Origin: Hoeflea_A sp965216535
GTDB taxonomy: Bacteria; Pseudomonadota; Alphaproteobacteria; Rhizobiales; Rhizobiaceae
DNA length: 64,000 nucleotides
Reading direction: 5' to 3'
Assembly: GCA_965216535.1 (NCBI GenBank)
Contig: OZ244175.1
Span: 248,001-312,000, forward strand
The number at the start of each line of letters is the position of its first letter. The stretch's first letter is position 1. The translations under genes and the position numbers were made by a program. This document shows, piece after piece, positions 31,495-41,132 of this stretch. Under the pieces are notes generated by a model. That model did no database searches. It saw only the letters and a program-made list of their open reading frames with translations, and was not told the DNA's origin.

Positions 31495-32487
31495 ATGGCT
31501 CTTGAAGGAACCAGACAGCGACGCGTCGTTGCGCCCGGCATCCTGTTGGGCCCAGGCTATGCTGATCACACCGTGGAGAAGGACGCGCTTTCCGCGTTGG
31601 GGGCCGAGTTGATCCGAATCGACGATGTGGCCGAAGCTCCAAAGGCAATACGCGAGTTGCAGCCGCAAATCATCCTGACCAGAGAGGCCCGGGTGGATTC
31701 CAAGATCCTGCGGGCGTCTCAAGCCCTTCGCGGCGTCATTCGGTATGGCGTAGGCGTTGACAATGTCGATTGCGAAACGGCCCGGGGACTCGGTGTTTAT
31801 GTCGCCAATATCCCGGATTACGGTGCCGAACACGAGGTCAGCGATCACGCTGTCGCGCTTTATCTGGCAATCAACAGACGGCTTCTGGAACGGGATCGCT
31901 CGGTTCGGTCCCATGTGTGGGGAAACTCACAGGCACTGCCGATCCCGGGCAGAAGGGGTGCGACACTCGGTCTGTTGGGACTGGGAAAGATTGCCCGTGC
32001 GGTCAACCAGAAATTCCGGGCTTTGGGATTTTCGAGAGTGCTCGCCCACGACCCAATGGTCGGTGACGCCGAGTTCCAGGTTCTGGGCGTGGAACGCGCA
32101 TCGGTTCATGACATTTGCCAAACAGCGGACGTTGTCAGCCTGCATGTCCCGTTGACATCAAAAACCCGAAACATTCTGGGCCGCGAAGAAATTGGCATGT
32201 TCGGCCCGAATACGATCCTGATCAATGTGGCCCGGGGTGGGTTGGTTGATGAAGCAGCTTTGGCGCAGGCCTTGCAAGATCAGCGCATGTTCGGTGCCGG
32301 TATCGATGTGTTTGATGCCGAACCGCCGGAAGCTGAAAATCCGTTGTTTACCGCACCGAGATGCATCTTGAGCGACCACAATGCATGGTATTCAGAACAT
32401 GCCGTGGTCGAAATTCAGGAAGCAGCCGCGAAGGAAATTCGCCGGATTTCAAAAGGTCTGAAACCTGAAAACTGTGTGAACGCCTAA
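31495..32487 (+). CDS. D-isomer-specific 2-hydroxyacid dehydrogenase
   Basis: A 330-residue NAD-dependent enzyme interconverting D-2-hydroxyacids and 2-oxoacids. Visible: 'VIRYGVGVDNVDCETARGLG', nucleotide site 'LGLLGLGKIARAVNQKF', catalytic Arg in 'LINVARGGLVDEAALAQAL', Glu in 'GIDVFDAEPPEAENPL', and His in 'CILSDHNAWYSEHAV'. The group with 'NVARGGLVDE' includes phosphoglycerate and glyoxylate/hydroxypyruvate-type dehydrogenases. As the last gene of the island it would handle the D-form acid (for example D-lactate or glycerate) beside the L-specific FMN enzyme. The ATG at 31495 is used; GTG at 31486 is an alternative. Confidence 0.87.
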   Translation: MALEGTRQRRVVAPGILLGPGYADHTVEKDALSALGAELIRIDDVAEAPKAIRELQPQIILTREARVDSKILRASQALRGVIRYGVGVDNVDCETARGLGVYVANIPDYGAEHEVSDHAVALYLAINRRLLERDRSVRSHVWGNSQALPIPGRRGATLGLLGLGKIARAVNQKFRALGFSRVLAHDPMVGDAEFQVLGVERASVHDICQTADVVSLHVPLTSKTRNILGREEIGMFGPNTILINVARGGLVDEAALAQALQDQRMFGAGIDVFDAEPPEAENPLFTAPRCILSDHNAWYSEHAVVEIQEAAAKEIRRISKGLKPENCVNA

Positions 32488-32639
32488 CGAGTTGAGCGCT
32501 GAGCAAGATTGCTTTCGCTCGTCTTTTTCCTCCCCATTCTGAAGCTCCCTTCCTCAATGGAACTGTTGCCGGACAAACCGGGATTGTTGTAAAGCCGGAA
32601 GCCCTGCCGCCATCGTAATCGCCAGAGACAGCTGAAGTC

Positions 32640-33545
32640 ATGGAAGCCTGGATTTTCATCGCGATCGCTGCGGCCGCGTTTCAGACCCTGCGCTTCATGC
32701 TTCAGAAGCAATTGAGCATGGGAACCCTGTCGACGGGCGGCGCGACCTGTTCCCGGTTCTTTTATTCCGTTCCGTTCATCTCGGTGCTGGCGCTGGGCTA
32801 TGCATTCGCCATGGGGCATGGCGTCCCTGCTCTCGGACCTCTTTTCTGGGGCTACGCCTTCATCGGCGGTTTGTCGCAAATTCTGGCGACCTGGTGCGTG
32901 GTCGCACTGTTTCAGCAACGCAATTTCGCCGTCGGCATCACCTTCAAGAAAACCGAGGTTCTGCTGACGGCGCTGGTCGGGCTGGCCGTTCTCGGGGACC
33001 GGATTTCGCTGGCCGGTTTCGTTGCCATTTTTCTGGGGCTGATCGGCGTCCTGGTGCTGTCGCAAAAACCGGGTGACACCGAAGGCACATTCCTGTCTCG
33101 TGTCTTCAATCTCGGCACGGGGCTGGGCGTCTTGTCGGGCGTCTTTTTCGCGTTCTCCGCGGTTGGCTATCGCGGTGCGACCCTGGAGATCATGAGCGAT
33201 GACCCGCTGTTTCGCTCCAGCATTTCGCTCATGCTGGTCACGATCGGCCAGACCGTGGGCATGCTCATCTGGCTTCGGTTGCGGGAGCCCGGTGAAATCA
33301 CCCGCATGGTGGCCGCTCGCCGGACCGCGGTCTGGATGGGGATTACCGGCATGGCCGGTTCGCTGTGCTGGTTCACCGCATTCACCTTGCAGAACGCCGC
33401 CTATGTCTTTGCCGTCGGACAGATTGAGGTCATCTTCTCGCTTCTGGCGTCGGCACTCTTCTTTCGTGAAGTCATTGCGAAGAAGGAACTCGCAGGCATT
33501 GCCCTGATCACCGCAAGCATTCTCTATCTGGTTGTCGCGGCCTGA
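32640..33545 (+). CDS. EamA/DMT family transporter
   Basis: A 301-residue inner-membrane protein with about ten hydrophobic spans in two EamA-like repeats ('SVLALGYAFAMGHGVPALGP', 'FKKTEVLLTALVGLAVLGDR', 'VAIFLGLIGVLVLSQK'; then 'MAGSLCWFTAFTLQNAAYVF', 'VGQIEVIFSLLASALFFREV'). The GDR and FREV segments at the end of each repeat are typical of drug/metabolite exporters. It stands alone 150 bases after the catabolic island; a role in metabolite export is possible but not shown. Confidence 0.85.
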   Translation: MEAWIFIAIAAAAFQTLRFMLQKQLSMGTLSTGGATCSRFFYSVPFISVLALGYAFAMGHGVPALGPLFWGYAFIGGLSQILATWCVVALFQQRNFAVGITFKKTEVLLTALVGLAVLGDRISLAGFVAIFLGLIGVLVLSQKPGDTEGTFLSRVFNLGTGLGVLSGVFFAFSAVGYRGATLEIMSDDPLFRSSISLMLVTIGQTVGMLIWLRLREPGEITRMVAARRTAVWMGITGMAGSLCWFTAFTLQNAAYVFAVGQIEVIFSLLASALFFREVIAKKELAGIALITASILYLVVAA

Positions 33546-34009
33546 CGGTTGCCTCCCGCTGTTCCCTATGGTGGGACAGGTTGAGGTGCTGCCGGGCCAT
33601 GCCAACACGACGATGTGAACGGGGCTGCCATATTCGTTCCCTTTTTCGCCGGATTCGTTTCGAGTTCCCCCTCAGGCTATGTTGCTGTGGAAAAAAGTTT
33701 GGGCGGTGGGGAGAATATTAAAGCCGTTCATTTTTGTTGATTCTGCGCCCCTCGCGCCGCGAAATCTCGTTCCGGCTTAGTATGCAGACTGTATCCAGAT
33801 CGGATTTGATGAGTCGACGCCATATTTTGGTGTTACACTTTGAAGACGGATCCCTGATTCGGTGAATTTGGGGCAGGCAAATCACCGGCAGGCTTCGCAA
33901 GCATTTCAACTTGATTTGATTCGCCCAGCGTAAGCCCCGGCACCAACTTAGGTAGTGAGACAGAAATGGCCGTGGGAGGAGGGCGCTAGTACAGGAAAGG
34001 ACGACGACG
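33546..34009. other. Intergenic region ahead of prkA
   Basis: Relatively A/T-rich, 464 bases, with no coding sequence I can support; the minus strand is open for about 60 codons (33909-33718) but shows no domain. It must contain the promoter(s) of the prkA operon. A purine-rich GGAAAGGACGACGACG lies directly before the prkA ATG. No tRNA or clear intrinsic terminator was seen. Confidence 0.5.
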
Positions 34010-35944
34010 ATGGACGTGTTTTCTCTACAATCCGAGGTTTACGAGCGAACCAAGGTGGAAGAGATTACCCTGCAAGACTACCTACTTGCATGTCGTGAAG
34101 ATGCGGGCATGCGCGCTACAGCGGCAGAACGGATGATCGCCGCAATCGGTGAGCCGGAACTGGTCGATACCAGCCAGGACCAGCGGCTCAGTCGGATATT
34201 TCTGAACCGGACCATCAAACGCTATCCGGCGTTCGCGGATCTCTATGGCATGGAAGAGACGATCGAGCGCATCGTCGGCTTCTTCCGCCATGCCTCCCAG
34301 GGTCTCGAAGAACGCAAGCAGATCCTCTACCTTCTGGGCCCCGTCGGGGGCGGCAAGTCGACCGTTGCCGAGATTCTCAAACGGTTGATGGAACAGGAGC
34401 CGATCTATGTGCTCAAGGCCGGCGAACAGGTTTCGCCGGTGTTCGAATCTCCTCTCGGCCTGTTCAATCCCGAGCGCATGGGTGACCTGCTCGAAGACAA
34501 GTACAACATCCCGCGACGACTGCTGACCGGTCTGATCTCGCCCTGGGCGGTCAAACGACTGGACGAGTTCGATGGCGACATCTCGAAATTCTCCATCGCC
34601 AAGATCTACCCGTCGAAGCTACGCCAGGTCGGCGTCACCAAGACCGAGCCGGGTGACGAAAACAACCAGGACGTCTCGTCGCTGGTCGGCAAACTCGATA
34701 TCCGCAAGCTCGAACATCTGAGTCAGAACGATCCCGATGCCTACAGCTATTCGGGCGGCCTCAACCGCACAACCCAAGGGCTCCTGGAATTCGTTGAGAT
34801 GTTCAAGGCTCCGATCAAGGTGCTGCACCCGCTTTTGACGGCGACCCAGGAAGGTTCCTATGTCGGCACCGAGAACATCGGCGCCTTTCCCTATAACGGC
34901 ATCATCGTGGCCCACTCCAACGAGGCGGAGTGGCAGCAATTCAAGAACAACCGCAACAACGAAGCGTTTCTCGACCGGATCAGCGTCGTCAAGGTGCCCT
35001 ACTGCCTGCGCGCCAGCGAGGAATCACAGATCTACGACAAGCTGTTGCGCGACAGTGCCCTGCGCGAAGCGCAATGCGCGCCGGAGACCCTCGACATCAT
35101 GGCACGCTTCAGCGTGCTGACCCGGCTGCATGACCACGAAAACTCGACGCTTTTGTCGAAAATGCGCATCTATGACGGCGAGACCCTGAAGGACACGGAT
35201 CCGAAGGCCAAGTCGCTGCAGGAATACCGCGACGTGGCCGGCGCCGACGAGGGCATGAACGGCACCTCCACCCGCTTTGCCTTCAAGGTGCTGTCTGAGA
35301 CGTTCAACCACGACACTGACGAGATCGCCGCAGATCCGGTGCATCTGATGTATGTGCTGGAACAGGCGATCAAGCGCGAACAGTTCAGCGAAGAGGTGGA
35401 AGGCCGGTACCTGGAATTTCTCAAGGCCGAACTGATGACGCGCTATGCGGAGTTCATCGGCCACGAGATCCAGAAGGCCTACCTGGAATCCTATTCCGAC
35501 TACGGCCAGAACCTGTTCGACCGCTACATCGCCTATGCGGATGCCTGGATCGAGGAGCACGATTTCAAGGATCCGGACACCGGCCAGATGTTCGACCGCG
35601 AGATCCTCGACCAGGAACTGTCCAAGGTGGAGAAGCCGGCCAGCATCGCCAACCCGAAGGACTTCCGCAACGAGGTGGTGAAATTCGTGCTGCGGGCCCG
35701 GGCGGAGAACAATGGCCGCAACCCCGACTGGCGCAAATACAAGAAGCTGCGCGGGGTGATCGAGAAGCGCATGTTCGGCCAGGTCGAAGACCTGCTGCCG
35801 GTGATCAGCTTCGGCGCCAAGCGTGACAAGGAGGCTGATGCCAAGCACCACGAGTTCGTCGACCGGATGATCGAGCGCGGCTACACCCGCCGCCAGGTCC
35901 GCCGGCTCGTCGAATGGTACATGCGCGTCAACAAGGCGGGTTAG
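34010..35944 (+). CDS. prkA: PrkA family serine protein kinase (AAA-type)
   Basis: A 644-residue PrkA/YeaG. The N-terminal AAA domain carries Walker A 'LLGPVGGGKSTVAEILKRL' and the family-specific 'ESPLGLFNPERMGDLLEDKY', 'GLISPWAVKRLDEFDGD' and 'NRTTQGLLEFVEMFKAPIKV'; the C-terminal PrkA domain has 'ATQEGSYVGTENIGAFPYNG' and 'RKQVRRLVEWY'-like 'RRQVRRLVEWYMRVNKAG'. It works with YeaH and SpoVR in stress and stationary-phase physiology in enterobacteria and other proteobacteria. First gene of a three-gene operon. Function beyond stress adaptation is not well defined. Confidence 0.95.
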   Translation: MDVFSLQSEVYERTKVEEITLQDYLLACREDAGMRATAAERMIAAIGEPELVDTSQDQRLSRIFLNRTIKRYPAFADLYGMEETIERIVGFFRHASQGLEERKQILYLLGPVGGGKSTVAEILKRLMEQEPIYVLKAGEQVSPVFESPLGLFNPERMGDLLEDKYNIPRRLLTGLISPWAVKRLDEFDGDISKFSIAKIYPSKLRQVGVTKTEPGDENNQDVSSLVGKLDIRKLEHLSQNDPDAYSYSGGLNRTTQGLLEFVEMFKAPIKVLHPLLTATQEGSYVGTENIGAFPYNGIIVAHSNEAEWQQFKNNRNNEAFLDRISVVKVPYCLRASEESQIYDKLLRDSALREAQCAPETLDIMARFSVLTRLHDHENSTLLSKMRIYDGETLKDTDPKAKSLQEYRDVAGADEGMNGTSTRFAFKVLSETFNHDTDEIAADPVHLMYVLEQAIKREQFSEEVEGRYLEFLKAELMTRYAEFIGHEIQKAYLESYSDYGQNLFDRYIAYADAWIEEHDFKDPDTGQMFDREILDQELSKVEKPASIANPKDFRNEVVKFVLRARAENNGRNPDWRKYKKLRGVIEKRMFGQVEDLLPVISFGAKRDKEADAKHHEFVDRMIERGYTRRQVRRLVEWYMRVNKAG

Positions 35945-35979
35945 GCACTTGAGCGTGAAGTAGCGAGGACACAAGCCCC

Positions 35980-37302
35980 ATGGGTCATTTCGTCGATCGC
36001 CGCCTCAACCCCAAGGACAAGAGCCTCGGCAACCGGCGGCGATTCCTCAAGCGGGTGCGCTCGCATGTCAAGAAATCGGTCGACGAGGCGGTGCGCAAGC
36101 GCGGCATTGCCGACGCCGACCGCGGCGAGAACGTCACCGTTCCGGCGGATTCGATCGCCGAGCCGACCTTCCGGCACTCCAACAAGGCCGGCCGGCGCGA
36201 TTACGTGACCACCGGCAACAAGACCTTCAGCACCGGCGATCGCATTCGCAAACCGTCGGCAGGCGCCGGTGGCGGCCGTGGCAAGACTGGCAGTGATCAT
36301 GGCGAGGGCGACGACGAATTCCTGTTCGTGCTGTCGCGCGACGAATTCCTCGATCTGTTTTTCGAGGACATGGAACTGCCCAATCTGGTCAAGCGCGGGT
36401 TGAAGCAGATCCAGCTCAAGCGGCCGCATCGTGCCGGATTTTCGATCACCGGCTCGCCAGCCAACATCAATCTCGAACGCACCATGCGCAATTCTCTGGG
36501 ACGTCGCCTCGCGCTCAAACGCCCCAAGGATCAGGAAGTGCGGGCGTTGCGCGAGGAGATTTTCGCACTCGAAAAAGTGTCGTCGCCAACGCCGGAGCAG
36601 CGGGAGGAACTCAAGCGGCTGCGCACCCTGCTGGAGGACACGCTGCGGCGCAAACGGGTGATCGCCTACATCGATCCGCTGGACGTTCGCTACAATTATT
36701 TCGAACAGCGACCGGAGCCGCGCGAGCAGGCGGTGATGTTTTGCCTGATGGACGTGTCGGCCTCCATGGGCGAGCGCGAGAAGGATCTTGCGAAACGGTT
36801 CTTCGTGCTCCTGCACCTGTTCCTGTCCCGGCGTTACAAATCCATCGACCTGGTGTTCGTTCGCCACACGCACAATGCCCAGGAGGTTGACGAGGAAACC
36901 TTCTTCTACGCCACCGAAACCGGCGGAACGGTGGTTTCGACGGCCCTCACCGAGGCCAAGCGCATCATCGAAGAGCGCTACTCACCGTCGGAATGGAACA
37001 TCTATATGGCCCAGGCCTCGGATGGCGAGAATTTCTCCGGCGACTCTGAAAAATGCGTGGCGCTGCTCAACGAAGACCTGATGCGGTGCTGCCAGTATTT
37101 CGCCTATGTCGAGATCGTCGACGAGGCGGAAGCCGAATTCCTCAACAGCGAGGAAAACGGCATTGAACTCTGGCGCAATTACCGTCGCGTGGCGCGCGAA
37201 TGGCCGAATTTCGCCATGAAGCGCATCGCCAAACCGGCCGACATCTACCCGGTGTTCCGCGAACTCTTTGCCAAGAAATCCGCCGGAGGCGCTGATGGTT
37301 AG
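35980..37302 (+). CDS. yeaH: YeaH family protein (DUF444)
   Basis: A 440-residue DUF444 protein. The start is 'MGHFVDRRLNPKDKSLGNRR', residues about 75-110 are a Gly-rich linker, and the C-terminal half contains a von Willebrand A-like domain with a MIDAS-like 'MFCLMDVSASMGEREKDLAK' and 'RHTHNAQEVDEETFFYATET' and 'SDGENFSGDSEKC'. It is the constant partner of PrkA and SpoVR. It begins 35 bases after prkA; the last eight bases overlap spoVR. Confidence 0.94.
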   Translation: MGHFVDRRLNPKDKSLGNRRRFLKRVRSHVKKSVDEAVRKRGIADADRGENVTVPADSIAEPTFRHSNKAGRRDYVTTGNKTFSTGDRIRKPSAGAGGGRGKTGSDHGEGDDEFLFVLSRDEFLDLFFEDMELPNLVKRGLKQIQLKRPHRAGFSITGSPANINLERTMRNSLGRRLALKRPKDQEVRALREEIFALEKVSSPTPEQREELKRLRTLLEDTLRRKRVIAYIDPLDVRYNYFEQRPEPREQAVMFCLMDVSASMGEREKDLAKRFFVLLHLFLSRRYKSIDLVFVRHTHNAQEVDEETFFYATETGGTVVSTALTEAKRIIEERYSPSEWNIYMAQASDGENFSGDSEKCVALLNEDLMRCCQYFAYVEIVDEAEAEFLNSEENGIELWRNYRRVAREWPNFAMKRIAKPADIYPVFRELFAKKSAGGADG

Positions 37303-38800
37303 CCCCAGGGCTAGAGCGGTGAAAAAGCAGAAACCGCTGTTCGATGGTGCCGACTGGACTTTCGAGACCATGCGTTCGGTCTATGACGCCATCGAGGATG
37401 TGGCGCGCAACGACCTGAAACTGGATGTTTACACCAACCAGATCGAGATCATCTCATCGGAACAGATGCTCGACGCCTATTCCTCCATCGGCATGCCGCT
37501 GATGTATCGGCACTGGTCCTTCGGCAAGCACTTCGTCACCAATGAGCGCTACTACCGCAAGGGCGCCATGGGGCTGGCCTATGAGATCGTCATCAATTCC
37601 GACCCCTGCATCAGCTACTGCATGGAGGAAAACTCCATGCCGATGCAGACCCTGGTGATGGCGCATGCCGCCTTCGGTCACAATCACTTCTTCAAGTCCA
37701 ACCACCTGTTTCGGCAGTGGACCGATGCCGCCGGCATCCTCGACTATCTGGAATATGCCCGCGGCTACATTGCCGAATGCGAAGAGGTCCATGGCGTCGC
37801 CGAGGTCGAGACGATGCTTGACGCCGGCCATGCGCTGATGCCCAACGGGGTCTTTCGCTACCGCAGGCCACGGGCGCCATCGCTGCGCGAAGAACAGCAG
37901 CGGCAGGAGGAACGTCAGCGCCACGAGGAGCAGACGGTCAACTACCTGTGGAGCACGCTCACGGACGCGACCCAGTCGGCATCGGCCAATGCGGAAGCGA
38001 TGGAACGCAAGCGGGAACTGCACCTGCCGGAGGAAAACCTGCTCTATTTCCTCGAGCACTACAGTCCGGTGCTGAAGACCTGGCAGCGCGAATTGCTGCG
38101 CATCATCCGCAACATCGCGCAATATTTCTATCCGCAGAAACAGACCAAGCTGATGAACGAGGGCTGTGCCACTTTCGTGCATTTCCACATCGTCAACGAA
38201 ATGCACGCCAGAGGCCTCCTGTCTGACGGAGCCCTGCTGGAAATCCTGCACAGCCACACCAATGTGCTGTTCCAGCCGGATTATGACGACCCGCGTTTCA
38301 GCGGGATCAACCCCTACGCGCTCGGGTTCGCGATGATGCAGGACATCAAACGCATCTGCGAAGATCCGACGCCGGAAGACCGCGAATGGTTCCCGGAATT
38401 TGCCGGCGAGAAGGACTGGCGCTCGGTGCTTGCGGAAGCCTGGGCCAATTACCGCGACGAATCCTTCGTCCAGCAGTTTCTCAGCCCGACGGTGATCCGC
38501 CGCTTCCGCATGTTTGCCGTCACCGACAAGGCCGACGACCCCTATTATCTGGTGTCGGGCATTCATGACGAACGGGGGTTCCACCAGGTGCGTGACGTGC
38601 TGGCGCAGAACTACGACGTCGCCTCGCAGGAACCGCATGTCCAGGTTGTCGATGTCGATCTGCTCGGCGACCGCAAACTGATGCTGCAACACGTCAAGCG
38701 CGACGGGGTGCCGCTTGACTCCGAGCTGCGCGACGCGACCCTCAAACACCTGAGGACACTTTGGGGCTACGAAGTGGCGCTTGAGGAAGTCGCTGCCTGA
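37295..38800 (+). CDS. spoVR: SpoVR family protein
   Basis: A 501-residue SpoVR/YcgB protein. Signature segments are 'MPLMYRHWSFGKHFVTNERY', 'LAYEIVINSDPCISYCMEEN', 'TLVMAHAAFGHNHFFKSNHL' and 'YFYPQKQTKLMNEGCATFVH', rich in His, Glu and Cys that could bind metal. The ATG at 37295 has GGAGG five bases ahead and overlaps the end of yeaH. Needed for spore cortex in Bacillus; in non-sporulating proteobacteria it belongs to the PrkA-YeaH stress module. Biochemical function is unknown. Confidence 0.94.
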   Translation: MVSPRARAVKKQKPLFDGADWTFETMRSVYDAIEDVARNDLKLDVYTNQIEIISSEQMLDAYSSIGMPLMYRHWSFGKHFVTNERYYRKGAMGLAYEIVINSDPCISYCMEENSMPMQTLVMAHAAFGHNHFFKSNHLFRQWTDAAGILDYLEYARGYIAECEEVHGVAEVETMLDAGHALMPNGVFRYRRPRAPSLREEQQRQEERQRHEEQTVNYLWSTLTDATQSASANAEAMERKRELHLPEENLLYFLEHYSPVLKTWQRELLRIIRNIAQYFYPQKQTKLMNEGCATFVHFHIVNEMHARGLLSDGALLEILHSHTNVLFQPDYDDPRFSGINPYALGFAMMQDIKRICEDPTPEDREWFPEFAGEKDWRSVLAEAWANYRDESFVQQFLSPTVIRRFRMFAVTDKADDPYYLVSGIHDERGFHQVRDVLAQNYDVASQEPHVQVVDVDLLGDRKLMLQHVKRDGVPLDSELRDATLKHLRTLWGYEVALEEVAA

Positions 38801-38862
38801 CCTGATGAAACAGAACAGAGAGTCGTTTTCCTGAGAGCAAAGGTCAGCTACGTTGGCCAGCC

Positions 38863-39396
38863 ATGACCGAACCATTCCAAGACATGCTCGCCGGGGGGCA
38901 TCCGAATTCACTCGGACGAACGGTCGAGGTGGTCGAACTGGTTTTGTCCGAACCGGAACGCTTCGACGAGCTGTTTCGCTGCTACGAGAGCGAGGATGAA
39001 GTCGTTCGGTTGCGGACGTCGAACGCCATGAAGCGTGTCGAGGCCGAGCGTCACGACCTGCTGGTCCCATATGTTGACCGCTTTATTGAACAGATCGGAG
39101 CACTCGACCAGGCTTCGGCTCAATGGACCCTGGCGCAGCTTTTTGATCGCCTCTCGTCGGATATGAATGACGGGCAGAGGAAGGCGGCGACGGACATCAT
39201 GAAGCGCAATCTGAAGAGCCACGATGACTGGATCGTGCTCAACGCCACCATGGAAACCCTGTCGAAATGGGCATCCAAAGACTGGGCCCTGGCGAAATGG
39301 CTCAAGCCGCACCTCGACCGCCTCAGCGCCGACAGCAGAAAATCGGTGGCATCTCGCGCATCCAAGAAACTGAAGGCCCTCGGTTTCACACGCTAA
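38863..39396 (+). CDS. HEAT-like repeat hypothetical protein
   Basis: A 177-residue all-helical cytoplasmic protein: 'VVELVLSEPERFDELFRCYE', 'VVRLRTSNAMKRVEAERHDL', 'IGALDQASAQWTLAQLFDRL' and 'DDWIVLNATMETLSKWASKD' look like successive HEAT-type helix pairs. No catalytic motif. It starts 62 bases after spoVR and may be expressed with it, but it is not a regular part of that module. Its 3' end overlaps the convergent HupE-like gene by four bases. Confidence 0.7.
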   Translation: MTEPFQDMLAGGHPNSLGRTVEVVELVLSEPERFDELFRCYESEDEVVRLRTSNAMKRVEAERHDLLVPYVDRFIEQIGALDQASAQWTLAQLFDRLSSDMNDGQRKAATDIMKRNLKSHDDWIVLNATMETLSKWASKDWALAKWLKPHLDRLSADSRKSVASRASKKLKALGFTR

Positions 39397-40613
39397 ACGA
39401 CGGCCGACAGGCGCTCGAAAATCCACCAGGTGGAGACCACGGCGATAGCGCAAAGCACAACCATGCGTGCGGGCTGGACCGTCGCCATCGATAGCCGCGA
39501 CAGCACGAAAACGATGCCCAGCGTGGCGGCCAAGAGCGCCACCTGGCCGACTTCGATGCCGATATTGAAGGCTGCAAGCGACAACACCAGGTTTGGTGAA
39601 TCGCGTCCGAGGATGTCGCCCAGAACGAACGAGAAACCAAGACCGTGCAGCAGCCCGATCAGGGCGAAAACCCAGGGCGATCCGGATTTTCGGAACAGCG
39701 CAACCATGCTGGCATAAAGCACCGATGCGGCGATGCCGGCCTCGACCACCGGGATGAACCAGGACCAGCTTGGCGTTGCACCGAGGAACGTGGCGATCAG
39801 GGTTACGGAATGGCCGACGGTAAACGCCGTGACCATCCAGAACAGCCGCATGGTCAACCCGGCGCCGAGCGCAATGCAGACCACCAGCAGCACGTGGTCG
39901 GGTCCTTCGACAATGTGCAGGATGCCCTGCCAGACAAATTCCAGCGCCGCATTCAGCCGGCTGCCGTCGATGTGTAGCGGTTCCTGCAATTGGCCGTCGC
40001 GGGTGAAGGTATAGGGCGGCGAAACGCGTGCATCGACGACCACGTTCTCGATGGTCATGCCATCGCCGAGCACCAGCTCGGGATATCCGGAACGGATCGT
40101 CAAAGTACCGCTTGGCGAGGCGCCGGATAGCAGGAACTCGGCCTCGATCACGGCATCGCCGAAGACCGGGTCGGTTTCCGCGCCGGGTTTGGCGAGCTCG
40201 GCACGGGCCGCGTCGAGTCCATCGAAATCGCCGTGTTCCGGTGCCGCCGCGATTCGGTACTTTTGGAGCTGAGCAGCCAGCGTTCGGCCATCCTGTTCCC
40301 AGACCAGCGAGTCCGTCAGGCGCTTGCGCAGACCGGCATCGTCGTCGGCGACGGCTTGCAATGACAGGTGATAGAGCCAGATCGCGCCGGTATCATCGAG
40401 ATAGAGATAGGGTGACTGCAGCCGCTCGCCGCTAGCCTGTGACCCGGCGATCAGGTCGGAGAAGATCAATGGAAGAGGCGCCTGCATAGAGACGAGCAGC
40501 GCGTCATTGTCTTCAGCCAGGACGATGGTGCGGGTGCGCACGTCTTCCGAGAAATGCGCCTGCGCCTGCGTGCAGACTGCCAGCAGCGCCAAAAGCAAAG
40601 TCAGTATCCGCAT
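39393..40613 (-). CDS. HupE/UreJ-like membrane protein
   Basis: A 406-residue protein. It has a signal peptide ('MRILTLLLALLAVCTQAQA'), a periplasmic domain to about residue 225, and a C-terminal membrane part with about six spans typical of HupE/UreJ_2: 'WQGILHIVEGPDHVLLVVCI', 'TAFTVGHSVTLIATFLGA' and 'LIGLLHGLGFSFVLGD'. His and Asp in the spans (GPDH, GHS, LHGLGF) suggest metal transport, in line with nickel or cobalt permease relatives. Length matches the extended family with an N-terminal extracellular domain. No hydrogenase or urease genes are in the window, so the metal is not defined. Confidence 0.85.
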   Translation of the reverse strand: MRILTLLLALLAVCTQAQAHFSEDVRTRTIVLAEDNDALLVSMQAPLPLIFSDLIAGSQASGERLQSPYLYLDDTGAIWLYHLSLQAVADDDAGLRKRLTDSLVWEQDGRTLAAQLQKYRIAAAPEHGDFDGLDAARAELAKPGAETDPVFGDAVIEAEFLLSGASPSGTLTIRSGYPELVLGDGMTIENVVVDARVSPPYTFTRDGQLQEPLHIDGSRLNAALEFVWQGILHIVEGPDHVLLVVCIALGAGLTMRLFWMVTAFTVGHSVTLIATFLGATPSWSWFIPVVEAGIAASVLYASMVALFRKSGSPWVFALIGLLHGLGFSFVLGDILGRDSPNLVLSLAAFNIGIEVGQVALLAATLGIVFVLSRLSMATVQPARMVVLCAIAVVSTWWIFERLSAVV

Positions 40614-40739
40614 GGTCTCAATCCCCCTTAGTCCGATGCCGAACCAGACTAATTCGTGGCAAATGACACGCGGGTGTCCGCTCCATTACAGTTCGATGGC
40701 CGGGACATGACAACCCGGTAATGCCGATTGACACGGCGA

Positions 40740-41126
40740 TCAGAGATCATCCGGCGGTAGCGGACGGGTCAGGATGAAGAGACTGACCGCCGACAGGACC
40801 ACGAGCTGAATCACGATAATGTGGGTTGCGACGCCGAACAGGACGCTTGCGATCAGCACAGCGACGATGGCCACCATCGCCATCCACTTGGCGCGGCGCG
40901 ATATGGCGCCATGCGCCTGCCAGTCGCGGATTGGCGGACCGAGGCGTGGATGGTGGACCAGCCAATTGTGTAATCTTTCCGATCCGCGAGCGAAACAGAA
41001 CGCGGCGAGCAGCAGGAACGGCGTGGTGGGAAGCAGCGGCACCACGATACCGACAATGCCGGCGGCGAGGCTGAGGAAGCCGCCGACGAGCCAGAAGAAC
41101 CGGATCAGCTGGTGCCGCGTCGCCAT
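40740..41126 (-). CDS. YbaN family inner-membrane protein (DUF454)
   Basis: A 128-residue protein with 'FFWLVGGFLSLAAGIVGIVV' and 'PLLPTTPFLLLAAFCFARGS' as the first two spans and the conserved 'RLHNWLVHHPRLGPPIRDW', then two more spans near the end. This is the DUF454/YbaN pattern. Function is unknown. It follows the PLP decarboxylase gene by only six bases on the minus strand, so the pair is co-transcribed. Confidence 0.88.
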   Translation of the reverse strand: MATRHQLIRFFWLVGGFLSLAAGIVGIVVPLLPTTPFLLLAAFCFARGSERLHNWLVHHPRLGPPIRDWQAHGAISRRAKWMAMVAIVAVLIASVLFGVATHIIVIQLVVLSAVSLFILTRPLPPDDL

Positions 41127-41132
41127 CCGGCT

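Noticed and set aside
33718..33909. 63-codon minus-strand open frame in the prkA upstream region
   Set aside because: No ribosome binding site, no recognisable domain and low-quality coding character.
37454..39070. 538-codon open frame antisense to SpoVR
   Set aside because: SpoVR signature segments are unmistakable on the plus strand.
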